DNA from: Armatimonadota bacterium
Lineage (GTDB): Bacteria > Armatimonadota > DTGP01 > JAHWJO01
Length of the DNA: 9,590 nucleotides
Reading direction: 5' to 3'
Assembly: GCA_019348365.1 (NCBI GenBank)
Contig: JAHWJO010000137.1
Coordinates: 1 to 9,590, forward strand
In this document: positions 6,384-9,590 of the stretch, in pieces
Layout of the letters: each line of letters starts with the position of its first letter
Numbering within the stretch: the stretch's first letter is position 1
The notes under the pieces: generated by a model
What the model was told of the DNA's origin: nothing
Database searches by the model: none
The model's input: the letters and a program-made list of their open reading frames with translations, nothing else
Made by a program: the position numbers and the translations under genes

Positions 6384-6418
6384 TTCAACTTTGAATTTAC
6401 TTCAACTTAACAGATAAA
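6384..6418 (+). promoter_or_regulatory. putative ileS promoter with overlapping dyad and direct repeats
   Basis: In an AT-rich island within GC-rich DNA, TTGAAT (6391-6396) and GATAAA (6413-6418) are 16 bases apart, each matching the -35 or -10 consensus at four of six positions. Transcription would start near 6425, leaving a leader of about 380 bases before ileS. TTCAACTT is repeated at 6384-6391 and 6401-6408, and TTCAA-CT-TTGAA (6384-6395) is a dyad overlapping the -35. These could be an operator, but the evidence is composition and position only. Confidence 0.45.
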
Positions 6419-6458
6419 ACAGACGGAACGATACCGGCAAATCGTAAGGAAAAGTCGT

Positions 6459-6554
6459 ATGAATCGCCCCCAACCCGGAAAGGAATGGAACCGCCGCCCT
6501 CGCGTTCGCCCCTCCCTTCCTGAGCAGATATCCCACGGGAGCTCGATTATCTAG
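6459..6554 (+). CDS. candidate ileS leader peptide ending Ile-Ile-stop (31 aa)
   Basis: This short ORF lies in the long 5' leader of ileS. It has a good ribosome binding site, AAGGA at 6446-6450, 8 bases before the ATG. The peptide starts MNRPQPGKEW, is Arg/Pro-rich in the middle, and ends SHGSSII before TAG (6552-6554). Its Ile codons are ATA (6528), ATT (6546) and ATC (6549), the last two directly before the stop. The Ile codons I read in the neighbouring ileS gene are ATC, so ATA and ATT look rare here. A run of codons for the cognate amino acid in a leader ORF is the hallmark of ribosome-mediated attenuation, as with PheM ahead of E. coli pheST. The terminal Ile codons and stop lie in the loop of the hairpin at 6538-6558. 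I cannot exclude a chance ORF. Confidence 0.5.
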   Translation: MNRPQPGKEWNRRPRVRPSLPEQISHGSSII

Positions 6555-6608
6555 CTCCGCTCGGCTCGCCCCTCTCCACCCATGCGAGAGGATCGAGAAG
6601 CGCGGAGC
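6538..6608 (+). promoter_or_regulatory. mutually exclusive hairpins in the ileS leader (attenuator-like)
   Basis: Structure A: GGAGCT (6538-6543) pairs with AGCTCC (6553-6558), with the Ile codons ATT ATC in the loop. Structure B: GCTCCGC (6554-6560) pairs perfectly with GCGGAGC (6602-6608), enclosing an inner arm of CTCG/CGAG (6565-6568 with 6594-6597), a 2x2 internal loop, and CCTCTC/GAGAGG (6571-6576 with 6586-6591). A and B share bases 6554-6558 and cannot coexist. This is the usual geometry of an attenuator switched by ribosome position. Neither structure is followed by a U-run, so the output would have to be Rho-dependent, translational or RNA stability. Confidence 0.4.
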
Positions 6609-6616
6609 GCCCCCGC

Positions 6617-6640
6617 CGCGCCGATGACTCTCCCGGCGCG
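6617..6640 (+). promoter_or_regulatory. GC-rich 7-bp hairpin in the ileS leader
   Basis: CGCGCCG (6617-6623) pairs perfectly with CGGCGCG (6634-6640) around a 10-base loop, just after structure B. There is no U-run. It is part of the folded leader; its role is unknown. Confidence 0.4.
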
Positions 6641-6698
6641 ATCTGCTTCCCCTCCGTTCACCCCCCCGGCCCGGAGCCGCGCGTCTTCCAGTGCAACC

Positions 6699-6725
6699 GT
6701 CCTCCTGCGAATATGCAGGGAGGAC
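6699..6725 (+). promoter_or_regulatory. hairpin burying the Shine-Dalgarno of the second leader ORF
   Basis: GTCCTCC-TGC (6699-6708) pairs with GCA-G-GGAGGAC (6715-6725): ten base pairs with a single bulged G and a 6-base GAATAT loop. The 3' arm contains GGGAGG (6718-6723), a near-perfect ribosome binding site 8 bases before the ATG at 6732. Folding would hide that site; opening it would allow translation into the ileS start region. Confidence 0.5.
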
Positions 6726-6731
6726 TCCGCG

Positions 6732-6800
6732 ATGAAGCCGCCTGGCCCTCCCGCCCCCGGCAAACGGTTTGAACGGACCCTCCGGATACAAGGGTGCTGA
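6732..6800 (+). CDS. second candidate leader ORF, abutting ileS (22 aa)
   Basis: ATG at 6732 with GGGAGG at 6718-6723 opens a 22-codon ORF: MKPPGPPAPG, then KRFERTLRIQGC, TGA at 6798-6800. It ends 7 bases before the ileS ATG (6808) and covers the only candidate ileS ribosome binding site (AAGGG, 6790-6794, an unusually long 13 bases from the ATG). Translation of ileS may therefore depend on ribosomes finishing this ORF. It contains a proline-rich stretch (PPGPPAP), a kind of sequence that slows ribosomes without EF-P, and one Ile codon, the rare ATA at 6786-6788, four codons before the stop. A longer in-frame ATG at 6582 has no ribosome binding site. Chance occurrence is possible. Confidence 0.35.
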   Translation: MKPPGPPAPGKRFERTLRIQGC

Positions 6801-6807
6801 AACCATC

Positions 6808-9590
6808 ATGGACTACAAATCGACGCTGAACCTCCTGAAAACCGATTTTCCGATGAAGGCCAACCTGGCCTCGCGTGAGCCCGCCCTCCAGCAGCGCTGG
6901 GAGGAGATGGGCCTGTACCAGAAGACGCAGGAAAAAGACGCCCCGCGCGGCACGTTCCTCCTCCACGACGGCCCGCCCTACTCCAACGGCGACGTTCACA
7001 TCGGCACCGTCGTGCAGAACAAGGTCCCCAAGGATTTCATCGTGCGCTACCGGACGATGCGGGGTTTCCGCTCGCCCTACGTACCGGGGTGGGACAATCA
7101 CGGCCTCCCCATCGAGAACAACGTCTCGAAGGAGTTCCTCCAGAAGAAGCAAACCCCCACTAAAGCCGAGTTCCGCAAGCGGTGCCGCGAGTACGCCGCG
7201 CACTGGGTCGGCGTCCAGCGCGAGCAGTTCCGCCGCTTCGGGATCACCGGCGACTGGGAGAACCCCTACCTCACGATGTCCCCGCAGTTCGAGGCGACCA
7301 TCGTTCAGGTCTTCGGGGAGCTGGCGGAGAAAGGCTCCATCTACCGGGGCCTCAAGCCGATCCACTGGTGCCCCACCGACCGCACCGCCCTCGCGGACCA
7401 CGAGATCGAGTACGAGGACCACGTCTCCCCTTCCATCTACGTCCGGTTCCCCCTGCGGGACGACCCCGGCGGCGTCTTCGAGGGGCTGGAGAATCCGTAC
7501 ACGGTTATCTGGACGACGACCCCCTGGACGATCCCCGCGAACCTTGCGGTGGCGGTGCATCCCGACGCGGATTACGTCGTGCTCAAGTGGGGCGACGCGC
7601 ATTACCTCGTGGCGGACGCTCTGAAGAACCCCGTCGCGCGGCTGCTGGTGGAGGACGCCGACGCGCAGGCCGTCGATGCGCCGGAAGGCTGGCCCGAAGG
7701 CGACGCGGAAGCGCTGGCGTCGGCGGGCCGAAACGCGCTCGTCGTCCGGCGGCTGAAGGGCGCAGAACTGGAAGGGCTGAAGTTCACCCACCCCCTCGCC
7801 GGAACGCACGATTTCTACGACCGCGAGAGCCCCGTCGTCCTCGCCGACTACGTCACGATGGAGACGGGGACCGGCGTGGTTCACACCGCCCCCGGCCACG
7901 GGCGCGAGGACTTCATGACGGGCCAGCGGTATAACCTGCCCATCCTCAATCCCGTCAACGATGCGGGGGTCTTCACCGCTGAGGCGGGGCCGTTCGAGGG
8001 ACTGGACCTGAAGGCCGGGAACAAGGCCGTCATCGAGGGGCTGAGTGAGGCGGGAACGCTCCTCCACCGCGAGAACTACGCGCACAGCTACCCCCACTGC
8101 TGGCGGTGCCACAATCCCGTGATCTTCCGCGCCACCACCCAGTGGTTCCTCAGCATCGACGACAACCGCCTTCGCGAGCGGGCGCTGGAGGAGATCCATA
8201 ACGTCAACTGGTTCCCGCCGGAGGGCGAGACCCGCATCACCGCGATGGTGGGGGGCCGCCCCGACTGGTGCCTCTCCCGGCAGCGGAGCTGGGGCGTGAA
8301 CCTGCCCGTCTTCTACTGCGAGGGGTGCGAGGAGGCCGTTGTCACGCCGGAGACCATCGCGAGCGTGAAGGCGCACGTCGAAGCATCCAACGCCGACGTG
8401 TGGGTGGGGAAATCGGCGGCGGAGCTGCTGCCCGACGGCTTCACATGCCCCCACTGCGGCGCGGGCGAGTTCCGCAAGGAAGACGACGTGCTCGACGTCT
8501 GGTTCGACTCCGGCTCGACCTGCCGCGCCGTGCTCGAAAACCGGCCCGAGCTGCGCTACCCCGCCGACCTGTACCTGGAAGGGAACGACCAGCATCGCGG
8601 GTGGTTCAACTCCTCGCTCATCGTCGGGGTCGGCACGAAGGACGAAGCCCCGTACCGGAACGTCGTCACCCACGGCATGACGGTGGACGAGGAGGGAAAG
8701 AAGCTCTCGAAGAGCAAGGGGAACTTCATCCACCCGTTGAAGATGGCGGACCAGTACGGGGCGGACGTGCTCCGGCTCGCATCGGCGTCGTACGACTACT
8801 TCTCGGACATGCGGCTCGGCGAGGAGGCGCTGAAGGTCGTCGGCGACAGCTACCGCCGGTTGCGGAACACCTTCCGTTTCCTCCTGGGGAACCTCTCCGA
8901 CTTCCAGCCGTCCGACCATGCCGTGCCCTTCTACGAGATGGATGAGATGGACCGGTGGATCCTCCATCGGCTGAACGAGATCGTCGAGTCCGCCATCGAC
9001 TATTTCGACCGGTACGAGTTCCACCCCGTCACGACGCAGTTGCTCAACTTCTTCAGCGTGGACCTCTCGGCGTTCTACCTCGACGTGCTGAAGGACCGGC
9101 TCTACATCGAGGGGGCGGACTCGCCCACCCGTCGGAGCGCGCAGACGGCGCTCTGGACTCTCGCTCACACGCTCACGCGGCTGCTCGCGCCGGTGCTCGT
9201 CCACACGACCGAGGAGATCTGGGGCTACCTGCGGGAGAGCGATCCCGGCCTGGCCGAGAGCGTCCACCTCGCGGCGTTCCCGGAGCCGGCCCCGGAGTGG
9301 CGGGACGAGGAGCTGGCCCGCCGGTGGGCCGTCCTCGCCGAGACGCGCGACGAGGTGAATAAGTCCCTGGAGGCCGCGAAGAACGAGAAGCGGATCGGGC
9401 AGCCACGCGAGGCGCAGGTGGACCTCCGCGCGGACGGCGCCCTCTACCCCCTCCTCGACCGGTACCGCGACGCGCTTTCGGCGATCTTCATCGTCTCCGC
9501 CGTGGATCTCAGCGAGGCCGGGGAAGGGGAGCCGCTGGCGGTCTCGGTGTCGCCGGCCCGGTGCTCGATCCGCGGGGGCTGTAGGTTGGG
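6808..9590 (+). CDS. ileS: isoleucyl-tRNA synthetase (927 codons visible, C-terminal end beyond window)
   Basis: IleS charges tRNA-Ile with isoleucine in the cytoplasm. The N-terminus MDYKSTLNLL ... FPMKANLASREP is typical of bacterial IleS. The HIGH motif appears as HIGT (residues 64-67), followed by FIVRYRTMRGF and PGWDNHGLPIE. The KMSKS motif is KLSKS (632-636) in KKLSKSKGNF. The CP1 editing domain looks active: WTTTPWTIPAN (235-245) and GTGVVHTAPGHGREDF (354-369) with the key Asp368. A zinc-type cysteine set is present at CEGC (504-507) and CPHC (547-550) before DVLDVWFDSGS (560-570). The anticodon-binding helical domain follows (about 660-850). The usual C-terminal CxxCW zinc knuckle is not visible: the last residues read SPARCSIRGGCRLG, so this end is divergent, frameshifted or different. 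The gene stands alone behind a long structured leader that may sense Ile-tRNA supply. Confidence 0.97.
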   Translation, partial: MDYKSTLNLLKTDFPMKANLASREPALQQRWEEMGLYQKTQEKDAPRGTFLLHDGPPYSNGDVHIGTVVQNKVPKDFIVRYRTMRGFRSPYVPGWDNHGLPIENNVSKEFLQKKQTPTKAEFRKRCREYAAHWVGVQREQFRRFGITGDWENPYLTMSPQFEATIVQVFGELAEKGSIYRGLKPIHWCPTDRTALADHEIEYEDHVSPSIYVRFPLRDDPGGVFEGLENPYTVIWTTTPWTIPANLAVAVHPDADYVVLKWGDAHYLVADALKNPVARLLVEDADAQAVDAPEGWPEGDAEALASAGRNALVVRRLKGAELEGLKFTHPLAGTHDFYDRESPVVLADYVTMETGTGVVHTAPGHGREDFMTGQRYNLPILNPVNDAGVFTAEAGPFEGLDLKAGNKAVIEGLSEAGTLLHRENYAHSYPHCWRCHNPVIFRATTQWFLSIDDNRLRERALEEIHNVNWFPPEGETRITAMVGGRPDWCLSRQRSWGVNLPVFYCEGCEEAVVTPETIASVKAHVEASNADVWVGKSAAELLPDGFTCPHCGAGEFRKEDDVLDVWFDSGSTCRAVLENRPELRYPADLYLEGNDQHRGWFNSSLIVGVGTKDEAPYRNVVTHGMTVDEEGKKLSKSKGNFIHPLKMADQYGADVLRLASASYDYFSDMRLGEEALKVVGDSYRRLRNTFRFLLGNLSDFQPSDHAVPFYEMDEMDRWILHRLNEIVESAIDYFDRYEFHPVTTQLLNFFSVDLSAFYLDVLKDRLYIEGADSPTRRSAQTALWTLAHTLTRLLAPVLVHTTEEIWGYLRESDPGLAESVHLAAFPEPAPEWRDEELARRWAVLAETRDEVNKSLEAAKNEKRIGQPREAQVDLRADGALYPLLDRYRDALSAIFIVSAVDLSEAGEGEPLAVSVSPARCSIRGGCRL

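Noticed and set aside
6480..6517. T-box-like word (AATGGAACCGCC followed by CGCCCCTCC) ahead of ileS
   Set aside because: The surrounding consensus is poor and the flanking arms do not pair. A T-box for tRNA-Ile should present TGGT to match the ACCA end, whereas this has TGGA. No convincing specifier stem with an Ile codon was found upstream.
6582..6800. 72-codon plus-strand ORF before ileS
   Set aside because: Its ATG at 6582 has no ribosome binding site and sits in a hairpin loop. The in-frame internal ATG at 6732 with a strong ribosome binding site is the better candidate.
6997..7008. HIGT in place of HIGH in IleS as a sign of a defective enzyme
   Set aside because: The fourth position of this motif varies among class I synthetases and, to my recollection, HxGT forms occur in IleS. 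All other catalytic and editing motifs are intact.
6658..9267. 869-codon open frame on the minus strand across ileS
   Set aside because: It is an antisense shadow of ileS, as often seen in GC-rich genes. The plus-strand frame has all IleS motifs, while the reverse product is low in recognisable domains and rich in Arg, Val and Glu.

Overview
The window is GC-rich bacterial chromosomal DNA with strongly G/C-biased third codon positions. It carries a lipoprotein with a classic lipobox, a bacterial isoleucyl-tRNA synthetase, a Gfo/Idh/MocA-type oxidoreductase and a PRC-barrel protein. The mixture, and the flavour of the intergenic repeats near the left end, would fit an environmental phylum such as Armatimonadota. 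That placement is a guess from sequence style; no marker here proves it. No phage, transposase, CRISPR array, rRNA or tRNA gene was seen.

Left two thirds (1-5175), all genes on the minus strand. Reading in the direction of transcription: a secreted lipoprotein with an HFDIHFY motif (5175-4402), closed by a strong intrinsic terminator (4334-4370). Next is a PRC-barrel protein with a long tandem-repeat linker (4131-2419), followed by a perfect GC-rich hairpin (2305-2335). Then come a 12-helix MFS transporter (2143-734) and a 98-residue membrane protein (727-431), which look like a two-gene operon. Last is the N-terminal part of an NAD(P)-dependent oxidoreductase (256-1, cut by the window edge). 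The MFS gene has a good promoter with 17-bp spacing whose expected transcription start falls on its GTG codon, so its mRNA may be leaderless.

Right third (5463-9590), plus strand. A class I SAM-dependent methyltransferase (5463-6248) is transcribed divergently from the lipoprotein. A 559-base gap follows, then ileS (6808 to the window end), complete except for its extreme C-terminal region.

The most interesting part is the gap before ileS. It holds a promoter-like element (6391-6418) and a short ORF with a good ribosome binding site (6459-6554), whose peptide ends Ile-Ile-stop with Ile codons ATT ATC and an earlier ATA. After that come hairpins that can pair in two mutually exclusive ways, and a second short ORF (6732-6800) whose Shine-Dalgarno is buried in a hairpin and which stops 7 bases before the ileS ATG. 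This arrangement suggests a leader-peptide control system sensing charged tRNA-Ile through ribosome stalling. It does not look like a T-box. It rests on sequence reading alone and needs comparative or reporter evidence.
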